From: Priapulus caudatus | Taxonomy: Eukaryota; Priapulida; Priapulimorpha; Priapulimorphida; Priapulidae | Reading direction: 5' to 3' | Assembly: GCF_000485595.1 (NCBI RefSeq) | Contig: NW_014577073.1 | Span: 394,546 to 438,242, forward strand | DNA length: 43,697 nucleotides | Shown: positions 31,902-43,187 of the stretch, one piece after another | Layout of the letters: each line of letters begins with the position of its first letter | Numbering within the stretch: position 1 is the first letter of the stretch | The notes under the pieces: model-generated | The model's database searches: none | Told to the model about the DNA's origin: nothing | The model's input: only the letters and a program-made list of their open reading frames with translations | Program-made: the position numbers and the translations under genes

Positions 31902-32204
31902 GACTAGTTTTTGATCTCCGAGTTACGACACGTCACGTTACCCGTACCGTTGCTACAATCTATGACTGACTAATCATTATGTAAGTTTATGTTTCTATGT
32001 CGCGTACCTATCGTGTATTCGTCGGCTCTTCGTGGGCACATATTATATGTAGAGTCAAGATCTGGAATAGTGAGATGTTGTTGTCTTGAATATAGTATCT
32101 AGCGTTATTGCTGCTTTATCTGAAGTTGTGCACGACGGCTATCCTAATACACTAGATACTACTAGACGATCACGGAAAACGAGAGAGTAGGAAACGTTAT
32201 TACA
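31902..32204 (+). repeat. 3' LTR of element A, second copy: R-U5 only
   Basis: TGACTAG... to TTATTACA, again without U3. It is followed by TTTTCG, matching the TTCG target duplication. Confidence 0.8.
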
Positions 32205-32441
32205 TTTTCGGTCATCTACAACTCTGGTTATTTATTTGCGACGAACGGCCGACGCACGCACCGACGCACACACACGGACACACACCCCACAGATAACTAC
32301 ACAGAGGGCACTCACGGGAGTGCTACCTCGCCGATGTAACATGTATGTGTACGGAGCTGGCTCACGCTCGCTGCTGGCTTGCTGGGCTGACTGACTCGCG
32401 TCAGCTGGTGGTTGCTGCTGACTCACTTCGCCGCTCCCTGA
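32205..32441. repeat. Spacer, second copy of 14199-14443
   Basis: Same microsatellite and short tandem repeats with indels. No gene. Confidence 0.7.
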
Positions 32442-32915
32442 TGTATTACCGTCGAAAGACGGATAGTAAATATCTAGAGATAATTTATTTTTCTGGTGGC
32501 ATATTGGCCAGCTGTGCGAGTCGCAACGCGGAATAGACTCAGGACGGGCGGGCTAGAGTAGCACTTATTAGACAAGCCTGTCAGTACAGAGGCTACAGTA
32601 CAGTAGGCTGACGAGGACAATAGGTAGGGTGTCTACCTATGTTCAGTATATTAACGCGTTGTGGCGACCAGAGACGACCAAGGGCGATTAAGTGTAATAG
32701 AATACAGGAATAACATCTTTGTTAAGACAGCGACTGACGCTTATCACTCGTAAGTTATGGGAGGTTACTCGCCGTACTACACTGTGTAGGCATTATGCAC
32801 GTTATGAGCGGATGCTAGTTTAAGTAGTTTCATTAGAGTTCTGAATAGTCATTACTGTGCGTTATCTTCTTCCTTACTTTTGTTCACATTGACGCCTAGC
32901 CAAAGGGTGTATTAA
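32442..32915 (+). repeat. LTR B, cut by the gap
   Basis: Matches 14444 to about 14927 and breaks off at GTGTATTAA. The sequence expected next starts at 41884. Confidence 0.75.
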
Positions 32916-32940
32916 NNNNNNNNNNNNNNNNNNNNNNNNN
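32916..32940. other. Assembly gap (25 N)
   Basis: Run of N. Left end lies inside LTR B, right end in a CA repeat. Confidence 1.
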
Positions 32941-32943
32941 CAC

Positions 32944-33013
<70 letters not shown>

Positions 33014-33016
33014 CAC
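32941..33016. repeat. (CA)n microsatellite
   Basis: Near-pure CA repeat at the contig start. Confidence 0.95.
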
Positions 33017-36000
33017 AGGTAAGATGATATTAAGGCGCTGAGACATAAGGCATTACATTTCCACTATGATAACACTGATTTACAGAAAGAATCTACACCT
33101 ATTGTCGGTTATATTGAACAACAGGAAGGATTCTTTACGACCAAACATAACCAACCCTGTCAACAACCGCAGGGTTAGCGTATGAGTTTAGATTATTAAT
33201 TAATACCACAGTGTAACAAACATATACACACATACAAAACTACAGTATAATATACATCAAAATCTGTAAGCCCCGTAGCACTTCATAACGTACAGATAAA
33301 TGTCTTCAAGCACTTACTCATATGTATTCGTAATAGTATGTGCTACGTGGGACATCATGATTCACACTCATACGCATCAAGTGAGCGATGAATACGATCC
33401 ACTATCATTTGTGGAGCGACGCGACACAAGTACACATCGATTACATTCTTACCTATATAGGTACCAATTATAGCGAATTGTCAACATTTAAATTTTGACT
33501 GCCCAGTGTTTTGTGAAATTGGTTTTTATCACGACAAGCACTGGAGACAGCCAATGATAATTAGGTAGCTTTCGCGGTAAAAACAATTAAACTTTCCTCG
33601 AATAACATATTTACTACAGTACTAAATAACATACAGGTAGTTGTATATACCGTACTAATATAAAATACACGTAGTTGTATACCGTACTTAAATAACATGC
33701 ATAACGATAAAATTAAGGCAGAGTCGATGAAGGATAAAAGGACAAGATTCGGCTGTAAACAGAAGATCTTCCTCTTTCCAAACACTTGACAGCGTTCTAC
33801 CTGCAGTGAAATGAGCTGTTTATAAATTCACGGTCAGCTGCAATGAGGAGCGGTATAGGTACATGCGTCGATGTCGTGGGCATGGAAAAACAAACAACAA
33901 AAGAAGGTATCTGTACGGGAATCTCCAGTCGGGCGTCCGGTTCCTATTGTCAAAGTGCGCGAAAGGCTGGTTAAAAGGCCACAGTCGAACCAGCCTAACC
34001 TGGCAGGATAATGCCAACAGCACAGAAAATGGGTATGCAAAGACACATAGAGCAGCGAAGACTGCATACTATCAGCAAGATTCGGTTGACAGTTTTTGTC
34101 TAAAGATACAGCAGCAGCAGCGAGCGGCGACGGCTGGCGGCGGCGTTGACGGCCAGCCGCAAGGAGCAACCACAAAAACCAGTTGCGGCATAGTTCCAAG
34201 ATATGCAGTTGAGAATGCCAACAGAAGATGACTAATTAAAATCTCGATTCTCAACAGAGCAAATAAACTGTGAACACCTTCCCTGACATATTGCTTCAGC
34301 ATATATAATCAAATATGGCAAGTGGAAACATTCTTAGATGTTCTCGCGGCAATGAGAATGGAATACCAGAGAGTGCCAAAATAATTTCCACAGATCACCT
34401 ACAATTGATTCAAACACTAAGGGTACTACACGCATTATATTCTTATATTATCAGATTCTATCAGCGCCAGACAATTTGTTGGTCTTTTTTTGTCACCATG
34501 CCCTCTTAGTGGCTATTTGACTGCACCATGAGGAGGACCTTTGAAAACAACAGAAACGCCATTCGCTCGGTCCTGTAGAGACACAGCTGGGAGACTCGTC
34601 CATTACTGACCACCGTTTAGCTAGCCGTGGTCCCACGGGCACCAACAGATACGAGAAGAAAACGGCAGAACGCGAAACCACGTCATTACAACTAGGACTC
34701 AGTATTTTTAAAAAAATGGTGCGTAAAGCCTTCAAAACCAGCAAGTCAAAACACTTCAGCCATCCCTACGGCTCAAGCCACATCGAGGTCAATAAAAGCA
34801 ACAATAGAGACATTCTAATTCTTTGTCGGGCATGGAAGTGCCCGAGACGTATTCTTCAGATTAAGTTATTGATAAGACTAACACTGCAAATGCAGCAACA
34901 CTTCTGTGCTTTGAAAATACACAGTCGCGGTAGAGCTTAGGAGGGCAAATCTTTAACCTTTCGGTAGTGAGGTCTATAGAATACCACCGTCAACATACTA
35001 ACAGTTCTATATTGCGAACACGCAAAGGGAAAATTTAAAGAAGAGGCGCCGAAGAATAACCGTAACACTCAATACACGGGAAGATTGAAGACGATGTAAA
35101 GATCCACTGCCTCCCAACAGGTGCGATGGAAAGTTGGCGGCCTATTATATACTTATGACTAAATCTTATTAGCTAATACTAAAACTTTTTTAAACTTAAA
35201 CTTTAAACTAAACTAATACTTTAGAAACATTTCTAAGAAGGACGCTAATTGTTTTGCGCAGGTTGCGTCCCTCGAAAATATAGCATTGTTCCTGGTAACA
35301 ACAGCCTGGTGTTTGTAAAGTTAACTATTACACGCAATGTGCTACCATAACTAGAACTTATCATGATGCATAACTTACGATACATACTGCGTTAACTTTG
35401 AATATAGAAATGTTACTTTTAACAGTTCACACGACTCTTTCAATTGCATCTAACTAAATTTTGCTGTGAACAATCTTTTTTCGCAGTGTTCAGCACTGTC
35501 ATGTCAATTAAAGGTGTGCCGAGAAATGCATTTTTTTTCTTGGCAACGATGGCAAATAAAATACACATAAAATTACATCGTTTTCTCTGCTTATGTTACC
35601 ACTACTGCAGATTCGTGGAAGTATCAAACATGGATAAAGGGATGAGCAATTATTACCCTAATTTAATTCCCCTTTTCCATTTTGCAAAACAACTTCCAAA
35701 CACAATTGCATCAAAGGAAGACGTGCACAACGTACAAGACAAAGCATTTTTCCAAGACGTTTTCCAAGGTTATTTTGATTACTTTAGAGGCCCATCTTCT
35801 TATGACCTCACGGTTTAAGCAAAATACAATCTTTATACCTCCTCATTTCAATCAACTTTCGTGAACAAACTGTTGCCTCAAGCAGTTTTGATTGCCACCT
35901 CAGACAGATAAGCAGTTCTGGTCTTCAGTCAATTATCATTATTATCAGTATTATCAGTTGTATTTCATTCGTAAAATGCTACACGTAGACACGTACCGTA

Positions 36001-36159
36001 CTCAATATCCGCACAACTTCTTCCCGTGTCCGCGCGAAATTCCGCGTAGGTGCAGAATACAAAGATATTAGGACTAGCGAGATACCCGGCGTTGCGCAGA
36101 GAATAGTTGGTCGTTATCAGTTGGTGACCGCTTGGTCTGAAAGGAAATACCAAAACTAT
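33017..36159. other. AT-rich DNA, no supported gene
   Basis: Small tandem repeats of TAGTTGTATACCGTACTAATA type at about 33630-33700. Frames of 121-124 codons exist at 33834-34231 (both strands) and 35444-35818. The last reads fairly protein-like, but it begins at a non-ATG codon and has no motif I recognise. None is strong enough to call. Confidence 0.5.
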
Positions 36160-36355
36160 CTATCTATCCCATGCATCCATCCATGCATCCATCCCATTTC
36201 CATGCCATCCCATCCCATCCCATCGACGCATCCCATTCCATTCATTGTCATCGCATCTCATGCCATCCAATGCATTGCATGCCATGCCATGCCTGCCATG
36301 CCATCCCATCCCATGCATCGCACTGCCTCCATCCCATCCATGCCATCCTCCAATA
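36160..36355. repeat. CCATC/ATGC minisatellite
   Basis: Degenerate array of CATCCCATCC and ATGCCATGCC units. Overlapping His/Pro/Ser-rich frames are artefacts. Confidence 0.95.
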
Positions 36356-36465
36356 TCAAATAATAAGAAATCAAAGATAAAAGACATTAAATATAAAAAA
36401 TAAAATAAAAAATAAAAATAAAAAATAATACTTACTAAAAGGAAAAAGGCGGAAAATAAGTTCCA

Positions 36466-36530
36466 GCTGGCACTCAAACCGGATCCGGGTGTAGGAGACG
36501 GATTTCTAGCGATTAGGCCACTGCGCCGTT
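36466..36530 (-). repeat. tRNA-like sequence, probably SINE-derived
   Basis: Minus strand reads GGCGCAGTGGCCTAATCG (A-box-like) and, about 35 bp on, GGATCCGGTTTGAGTGCC (B-box-like with acceptor-type continuation). The spacing fits a tRNA body. I cannot confirm a full cloverleaf. Confidence 0.4.
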
Positions 36531-36543
36531 AAGGGTATACCAG

Positions 36544-36725
36544 GGCCGTACGCAGCGGGGGGGGGGGGCAGCAGGGGCAGTTGCCCCCTAGAGATTTTCA
36601 GAGTATGCCTTTAATGGGACAAATAGGCAAAATAGAGGGCGTGGGGAGTACTTTGCCCCACCTACAGAACAATTTCCTGCGTAATTTGCCCCCTACAGAA
36701 AATTTCCTGCGTACGGCCTTGCCGG
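36544..36725. repeat. G-tract repeat with internal duplication
   Basis: CCGTACGCAGCGGGGGG opens and GCGTACGGCC closes the block. Within it CAATTTCCTGCGTAATTTGC and AAATTTCCTGCGTACGG are a duplicated pair. Looks like the end of a dispersed repeat. Confidence 0.55.
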
Positions 36726-39596
36726 TTACCTCATGGATTCACACGTACGTGATGTTATCTGTACGGCCCGCCATCTATTGATGAATTAGATTTTTATGAA
36801 TTTTTAACTTTTGTAACTTTTTTAAATTTTTGCTGTCAGCAGAACCACCTCCCAGACGTGCTGAATGGCTGACATATTTGTTTCCGGCAGGCCTGCGGAG
36901 TTCTCTCGTTATTGCTAGTACGATAATTTCGGTGAACAACTTTATATATATAGATACGTATGTGCATCATGCCGACCCGGGACCAATCACAGCTCAGTCC
37001 TTTGTGTTACGATAGTTGTGTACACTTGGACGAACACAAACTTGTCAATTGAAGGTTTGTATTAAAATGTGTAATGTTTTATATTTAGTTCGAGTTTAGA
37101 GTCTGATAGGTAGAGATTGTAGTTGATATTCTTATTGGTTGCTAAGTGTGGTCAATTCAGACTGCATCGCATACGCATCCGTATATCATTTATTTCACAG
37201 GACAGAAATTTCGCACACAAAGACGAGCTGTGATTTGGTCGGGTCAGGGACAAGTGCGCATACACATCCTATTCATGTATTCCCAAGCAGGGAATTTTCG
37301 CGACACCAGGGAACCAAGCATCATAGAACCCTATTTCACAGGCCAACCGGCCTGGAAAATGCCATTTAAAAAAATCAACAACCTTTCGGGTGTTCCAGAA
37401 CTGACCGAACCCCAAATCGTCCCGAACAACGCCCCACACCCGCGAGTCATGAACTCGTGGCACGCATCACCTGTGCGTCTTGCAGCCACGGCCGATCTGG
37501 TAAGCCTCGTGAGCAGCTGATCAAACGTCGCCACGTGATCGCAAGACGTCGTAGCATCTCCAGCTCATCGGATGCACGTTAACCCGCGAACGACCACGGA
37601 GTGCAGCGGCAGGCCCCATTGTCAACTTGTCGCCATCTGTGGAGAGTGCCGGCTGCAGCAGCTTCTCGGTGTCGCTGCGATGCGGCCGGCGACGCAGATC
37701 GTGTTTCGTTCAAAGGGCTGCGCAACAGTACACGTGTAATCACAGGGCTGGCATACTCAACAACGCTCTTTAGTGATTTCTTGTTCATCTTAAGGGCGGG
37801 AGGGGAGGAGGCAATCACGCTTAAAATGTCGTTATATCGGCTCGAACCTCAAGGGCAAAGTATAGAGGCCCATTTTGTCAGAATGATCGTTAAGATTAAT
37901 CCGGTGTAAAAGTCCCCATATGGTAACATACACATGCCACATGTAAAGTTCTACCATTTTGGATTTAAATGCAGAGACAATTCCGGCTGATTTCTTAGGG
38001 GTGTTTAATGATGACCATAAACAAAATTACAATATGATTGCGCCACAGTTTGCATTGGGCTGTGCCTTCCTCTACCCTGATTTGATGGGTGTACCAGATG
38101 GTAGGGGCCTCCTTAGGTGGGACCATATCCTATGCGCATCTAAATCTGAGATTTTCAACCTTCAAGTTATTATTCACTACTCTAATGGAACAGTTCTAAA
38201 GAGGCACGAAACCTTATGCATTTAAAAACATGCTTACTTTCACATAGGGTACCATACAGTTATATTCACTTTAGCACAGAAAAAGAGCAAGAAATTTACA
38301 TTTTGCTGATTTTAGTCAAATTTGTCCTATTCAGGTCATTGCATGTTCCATCACTATACCATTTTCAAGGGTGACTTTAAAATATGCTGTTTATATAAAA
38401 AGAAGCACTCTTACCTAAATTAGATAGCCCTTCATTCTCGTTTCTTTTTCAACAACCTGGCAGCAACTGTGTGGCTGCTCCTCCACATTCATGTAGCGGG
38501 TGGCTCATAAATCTTTTTTCCTCTGACGACGACAAGAACAAAAAAGTAAAAGGTAACACGAATAATAAAAATAACAGCTGCGCACATATTAAGTAAGTTA
38601 CAAAATGACAAGAGTGAATGAAACCCGGCACAAGTGTCTCAGGAGCGAGCTGCCTCTTGTTTCACGTCAAATCGGGCGGAAAAGACCGCGCCAATTTAAC
38701 CATAGTCAATGAATAAAACCATCTCTGATGTTGAAGCTATAACTACATAATAATAAAAGGTTATCGATACAAGAGTAATGTGAGAGGGCAATGGATGTAT
38801 AACGTTAGTTCTGAGGATCATTTTTATTGGGTTTAACGCAATAAATCGTAGGTATGATAGGACATCTGAAATGTGAATTCTTGTGTTTCGAGTGAGTCAT
38901 ACTCTCTCTATTTATTATGACACTCTGATTACTCACGTTAGTATGGATAAGACTTGTTGAACATGCATGGAATTTTACGGGCACAGACAATAAGAATTTA
39001 TCCGCAAAATATTCACTTAGCAGAAGCTTACTGTCACTCAGGTTTTCCAAGGACTGCTCCTTAACTTGATATTCTGGAAAAAATTGTATGAAGCCCACCT
39101 AGTTATCATTTGCCAGTTTTCACTGGCTTGAATCGGTAGGCTACTAGCTGTCACCCCATACCATGGACAAAGCATTTCCTATTCTGCCATGCCGCATCTC
39201 CATCTGTACCATTTCTTTGAGAGTTATGTGTTATGTTATATGAGGCTCATGGACATCAACAGTCAACCTTCACCAAATAAAATTTAAATTTAAATGGCAC
39301 TGCTTTACACAAGCATTAGTGTTGCCTAGTAGAACATTAGAGACGTAAATTGTTATTCATTGTAGCTATATAAATGTTCATGGTGATCATTATTTAAGTT
39401 ATAAATGCATAAGTATCTAAGCATATAAAAAGATAATAGTATTTGTGCCTGTCCCGTACTGCTGGCTAATTCCCTAACTCAATGTTTTCATTTAACCTTA
39501 TTCATTATTGTGATTTCACTAATTCATCGCATTTTCAAGGAAAATAAATTTTTCCAGGAATTGCTTCAGGCGATAAGCAATAAATTATGTATGGAA
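36726..39596. other. No supported gene
   Basis: Unique-looking AT-rich DNA. An open stretch at 37947-38225 (about 92 codons, no ATG, preceded by pyrimidine-rich sequence) could be an exon. The frames at 37146-37520 and 38805-39098 have no recognisable motif. Confidence 0.45.
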
Positions 39597-39842
39597 TCAT
39601 TTTGATTCTGTACAACTTACCTTACAACAACAGAGTGTGAAAACCCATTGTTTTCTATTTACTGAAATCTTGTCACAGAACTGTCTGGTTTCCATGTATC
39701 CAGTCAAAATACGATGGAGACTGTCTCCCCAAAGTATATATAGCTGACATAAGCGAGGAAAGAGTACAATGGCTAGCATAAAATATGCAACAGACGGGTG
39801 CAATGAATGGTTGGCAGTTGTTCTGTATGCATGCAGTACCAT
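39597..39842 (-). pseudogene. Possible relic of a gypsy-type integrase C-region
   Basis: An 81-codon frame begins VLHAYRTTANHSLHPSVAY, which resembles the AYRTT-x-H-x-S-TG-x-SP-x-x-LM segment found after the catalytic Glu in many Ty3/gypsy integrases. A WGD follows at roughly the right distance. Nothing recognisable lies on either side, and the SP-x-x-LMFGR part is lost. It could be chance. Confidence 0.25.
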
Positions 39843-40984
39843 ATGTGTTAATCCATATCCTTTAAACCATTACTGGTTAGTCAATAATTTCGATTATATT
39901 TGTTAGTCATCAATGATATGTTAGCAAACAGAATCGGATTAAAGTAGCATGAGCGCATACTGATATTTTTGAAAATGCTTGTGTTTTTTTATGCTGCTTA
40001 ATTATCATACAATATATATTAACACTACCTGTAGCCCAAAACAGCCAACTGCATTCAAGATGGCAGGCATTGTGAATGACTTTGTATGACACTCCTTCTT
40101 GCAATGCAGTAGTATGAGGTCAGAATGCGTAGTTGCCCTGAACAAGACATTTTTGATGAACAAGCGAATATAACATAGTGAACACAACACAGTGTAATAT
40201 GGGCGCGCCACATGTTCTCGACAAGCATTGGTTTAACTACTATGAAGATTATATTTCCAATATTATCAATAATTAATTAGAAAATATAATTAAAAACAAT
40301 TATGCAGTAATTCAGGACAAAAATAAAATCCAGTAATTATAGGGAACATTTAATGTTAATTTGTATTCCTATTGGAGCCTTTGCACACATTTAGAAGACA
40401 GAGGAGATGAAGAAACATGCAGCTCTAGGTTTTGCACAATTATTGATTACCTTACGATTAACAACCTCACCCAAAAGGATCACCCACAACAAGAAAGGGC
40501 TATGTCTGTAGTCTTTGCATCTTCAGCATGGCATCTATCAAATGAAAGCAGTTTGTTAACTATTATCTACACATTACACTTACAGCTCCAAAAGATATTC
40601 TGGATCAAATTGATTTAGATTAGTAAATAATTTCCTAAAATAAAATAAAACTGTTGGTGTAGTATATAAGCGAAGGAGCATAGATTTGGCTTGGTCAGTT
40701 GGAGAAAACTGGAATAATGCGTGAATGTTTGGCAAATTTACTGGGGTTCATTGCAGCGACAGAGCTTTTAATTGACTGTATGTATTACATACCGACTTGG
40801 CTGTCCACAAACTCCCTATTGCAATTGGTGATGGTTCTTCCATAAAAACTCTTCCTGAAAAACATAATCATGAATGATTAGGCACATTAAATACATTAAT
40901 GCATGCGATTCAAATGCTCCTCTGCAACACACAATTAATGTACACTGCACATTGCACAACATAAAATATTATAGCCAGGTAGCG
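39843..40984. other. No gene seen
   Basis: AT-rich DNA with short unsupported frames (for example 40361-40618). Confidence 0.5.
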
Positions 40985-41150
40985 TACACTAATCGCGTTT
41001 ATTCCGGTTGGCCTACTCCCATTTGCCTACGGCAAAATTCGCATTTCGCCTACGCAAGATTCCCAGTTGCCTACACCAGTCGCTACTTCACCAATTCGTC
41101 TACGCTCAAAATACTACCCCATTCCCATTTCGCCTGCGATCGGTGTGTTC
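40985..41150. repeat. Degenerate TTCGCCTACG tandem repeat
   Basis: Units of about 20-25 bp such as CCATTTGCCTACGGCA, GCATTTCGCCTACGCA, CCAGTTGCCTACACCA and CCATTTCGCCTGCG repeat seven or so times with drift. Confidence 0.75.
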
Positions 41151-41883
41151 ACTAAATAATCATTTATAATAAATTAAATATGGTTTTTATGGCGTCTACA
41201 TAGACTACAGGAACCAAAAGAAAGTGCGCGAAGGAGCAGCGTCATCTACGTCTACTGCGGTGCATCTGTGGTGGAGTGGTGGGATTACTACTTCCTAGTA
41301 AACCCTGTTAGTCCCAAATGTGTTCACAATTACACGCCGAAACAGTGGATAGGCACAGGGATGGTATCAGGAACCTTAATTCTCAAAAAGGAATGCTTTC
41401 GTTTGGGATCGTATGAAAGTTGCACGAGGATGGCGCGTACGTTTAGGGAAGGGGTTTCAGATTAAAGATGGAAGCTCCCAGTCGTACGTAGTAGTACAAC
41501 TATTTGCAAGACCAGAAGTAGTAAGACACATCCATTTACACTACGCCAAGGCCTACAGGGCTGAATAGGAGAGCTGCACCTGTACGTTATCAATTAACGC
41601 AGGCAAAAACCACACCAGTACCAGCAGCCCCGCGCGCACCCGCCCCCCACACCATCGCCATGGCACTGGCATGGCCACTGGCAGTGGCAGTACCCGTTAC
41701 ATGTAACATACTGACAGTACAGAATGCCATACGAACATTACTCACGACTCTTCAAGGGCATAACCTTCTTCAACCAAATTTATCTTTTGAGAATCTTCAT
41801 ATCCCTGTGAATTGTAGCCTCATACATCCAGGCATGGTATAGATTCGACTAGCAAACCGGCAGTGAAAACTCTTTCTATCTCC
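41151..41883. other. No gene seen; ends at an abrupt join with element B
   Basis: Short frames only (41268-41465, 41660-41842). Element B sequence begins at 41884 with GCGCTCACCCACTTGC. Confidence 0.5.
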
Positions 41884-42294
41884 GCGCTCACCCACTTGCA
41901 ACTCGGGAGAATAACGCTCCGATTGAAATGAAACCGTTGGCGCGTACTAAGAATTATGCTAAGAAGTATGCAGACTAGAATACGCCATAGTCATAAGAAT
42001 AGTGATGTACGTGCGATGTTTTGGTCAATGTGTTTCACGATAATGCACTAAATGTTTTACTATGTTACAATGTATTCACTATATTATACTATATGTCTCA
42101 CGTGTGACGCACTCTATGTTACTTATGTTTCACACAATATTTGTTACGTCGCATCCTTAAGACGCACTAACTCACAGGTTTTTAATGCATATATGAACGT
42201 TTGTTGTTTTAAGCACGCTATATGTTGAGTGCCACTAACCACCGTTTTCGTATTATGTATCACAATGGAATAACCTAGCCTTTTTTAAAGCAAC
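41884..42294 (+). other. Leader/spacer of element B
   Basis: Non-coding. Ends with CTAGCCTTTTTTAAAG (AG at 42289-42290), a possible splice acceptor five bases before the accessory ATG. Matches 14932-15349. Confidence 0.55.
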
Positions 42295-42747
42295 ATGAGC
42301 ATCACCCGGAAAACGAGCCACTCCCCCTGCGATGACCGAGAAGATTGGGAGGAAGAGCTGCAGGCGGCGCTGAGCCAGGTCAGCACGCGGAGCAACGACG
42401 CGGGGCGCCGTCCCCACGAGCAGGCAACGGCGCGGGACATGCAGGAAGAACCGCCCCACAAGCGGTACTGCGAGCCGACCGCCGCCGCCATGCCACCGCC
42501 GCCGCCGCCGACCGCCGACGACGGTTGCGCGACACAGTCGATCCGCAACGCCCCCGCCACGCTGTGCACGCAGTGTACACTGTGCCCGTGTCGACGCCGC
42601 GTTCACGCCACGCCGCCCGTCGTCACAGTCAGGCCGGGCGTCACGGCCGCGCCGGTGACCACCGCTACCATCGCTGCCGGAGCTGTCGCTACCGACGAGA
42701 ACGCCGAGGAAGAAGAGGAGCGACGCTTCTACAGCGGGTACCGCTGA
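42295..42747 (+). CDS. Accessory protein of element B (Cys/Arg-rich)
   Basis: 150 aa, start ATG 42295 in CAACATGA context. It shares with the 246-aa protein at 12965: an N-terminal acidic block DDREDWEEELQAAL (13-26); KRYC (56-59); LCTQCTLCPCRRR with Cys91, 94, 97, 99 and Arg100-102; then H-A/S-TP and VRP. Between the motifs lies a poly-Pro run (67-72), and it has an extra Cys78. It lacks the 150-205 domain of the longer protein and ends soon after an EEEEEERR block. The TGA falls where a 20-bp repeat array starts. Copy 1 carries two extra bases just upstream and stays open there, so the C-terminus may be truncated in this copy. Function unknown; nuclear regulator inferred. Confidence 0.75.
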   Translation: MSITRKTSHSPCDDREDWEEELQAALSQVSTRSNDAGRRPHEQATARDMQEEPPHKRYCEPTAAAMPPPPPPTADDGCATQSIRNAPATLCTQCTLCPCRRRVHATPPVVTVRPGVTAAPVTTATIAAGAVATDENAEEEEERRFYSGYR

Positions 42748-42840
42748 GGACCCCACGATGACGGCGAGCACCCCACGATGACGGCGAGGACCCCACGAGG
42801 ACGGCGAGGACCCCACGATGACGGCGAGGACCCACGACGA
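42746..42840 (+). repeat. 20-bp minisatellite at the end of the accessory gene
   Basis: Four to five near-perfect units of GAGGACCCCACGATGACGGC. The 20-bp period is not a multiple of three, so unit number changes the reading frame. All frames give Asp/Glu/Pro/Thr-rich or Arg-rich products. Copy 1 has a decayed version at about 15815-15920. Confidence 0.85.
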
Positions 42841-43170
42841 CGACGACGACGGCTGCAACGCCAGACTAGTTATTTTTTTTCTTGTTTTGTATTGTCCAAG
42901 AAACGAAAGGAAGAAAAGATCGATAAATGTAAAATAAAATAAAATAAAATAAAATAAAACAAAATAAAGAACTGTGTGCTTAGTTAAGTTAGTTAGTTAG
43001 TTAAGAGGGTGATGGGTGCACTGAAAAAAAAATCAAATATAAAATAACAGAACGAAAAACTCAAAGAAAAATAATAATAAAAATTAATATAAAATACGTA
43101 TTAAAAGTACAGGGTACATTTCGGCTTAACAACGTTGTTCGCCGCATAGCTGCGGCTTCCAACTTTTTCC
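42841..43170 (+). other. A-rich 3' region of element B
   Basis: AAAATAAAATAAAAT tract at about 42930-42970, TTAGTTAGTTAG, more AATATAAAATAA, then the stem GCCGCA-TAGC-TGCGGC (43141-43156). No gene. Confidence 0.65.
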
Positions 43171-43187
43171 TAAGGGGGGGGGGATAA
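43171..43187 (+). promoter_or_regulatory. Polypurine tract of element B
   Basis: TAAGGGGGGGGGGATAA immediately before TGTAATACCG. Standard position for plus-strand priming. Confidence 0.75.

Larger units (their letters stand above)
20485..32915 (+). repeat. Second, noisy copy of 2564 to about 14927
   Basis: Carries the same left flank, element A, right flank and start of LTR B in the same order and orientation as the first copy, including the inverted pol, the env insert and the U3-less 3' LTR. One-base insertions and deletions occur every few tens of bases in coding and non-coding parts alike, and inserted homopolymers appear (a 14-T run at about 29680, an A run at about 26246). This looks like uncorrected long-read sequence. 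An old duplication would show mostly substitutions. Confidence 0.85.

Noticed and set aside
20485-32915. Second element A as an independent old insertion or related virus
   Set aside because: Identical flanks, inversion and LTR defect show it is the same or a sister locus. The indel pattern fits sequencing noise.
33834-34231. Overlapping 121- and 122-codon ORFs on opposite strands
   Set aside because: No motif, low-complexity Gln/Arg or Leu stretches, and no support for either strand.
42253-42858. 201-codon minus-strand ORF at the element B accessory gene
   Set aside because: Its length comes from lack of stops opposite GC-rich repeats. The plus frame carries the motifs shared with the first accessory gene.
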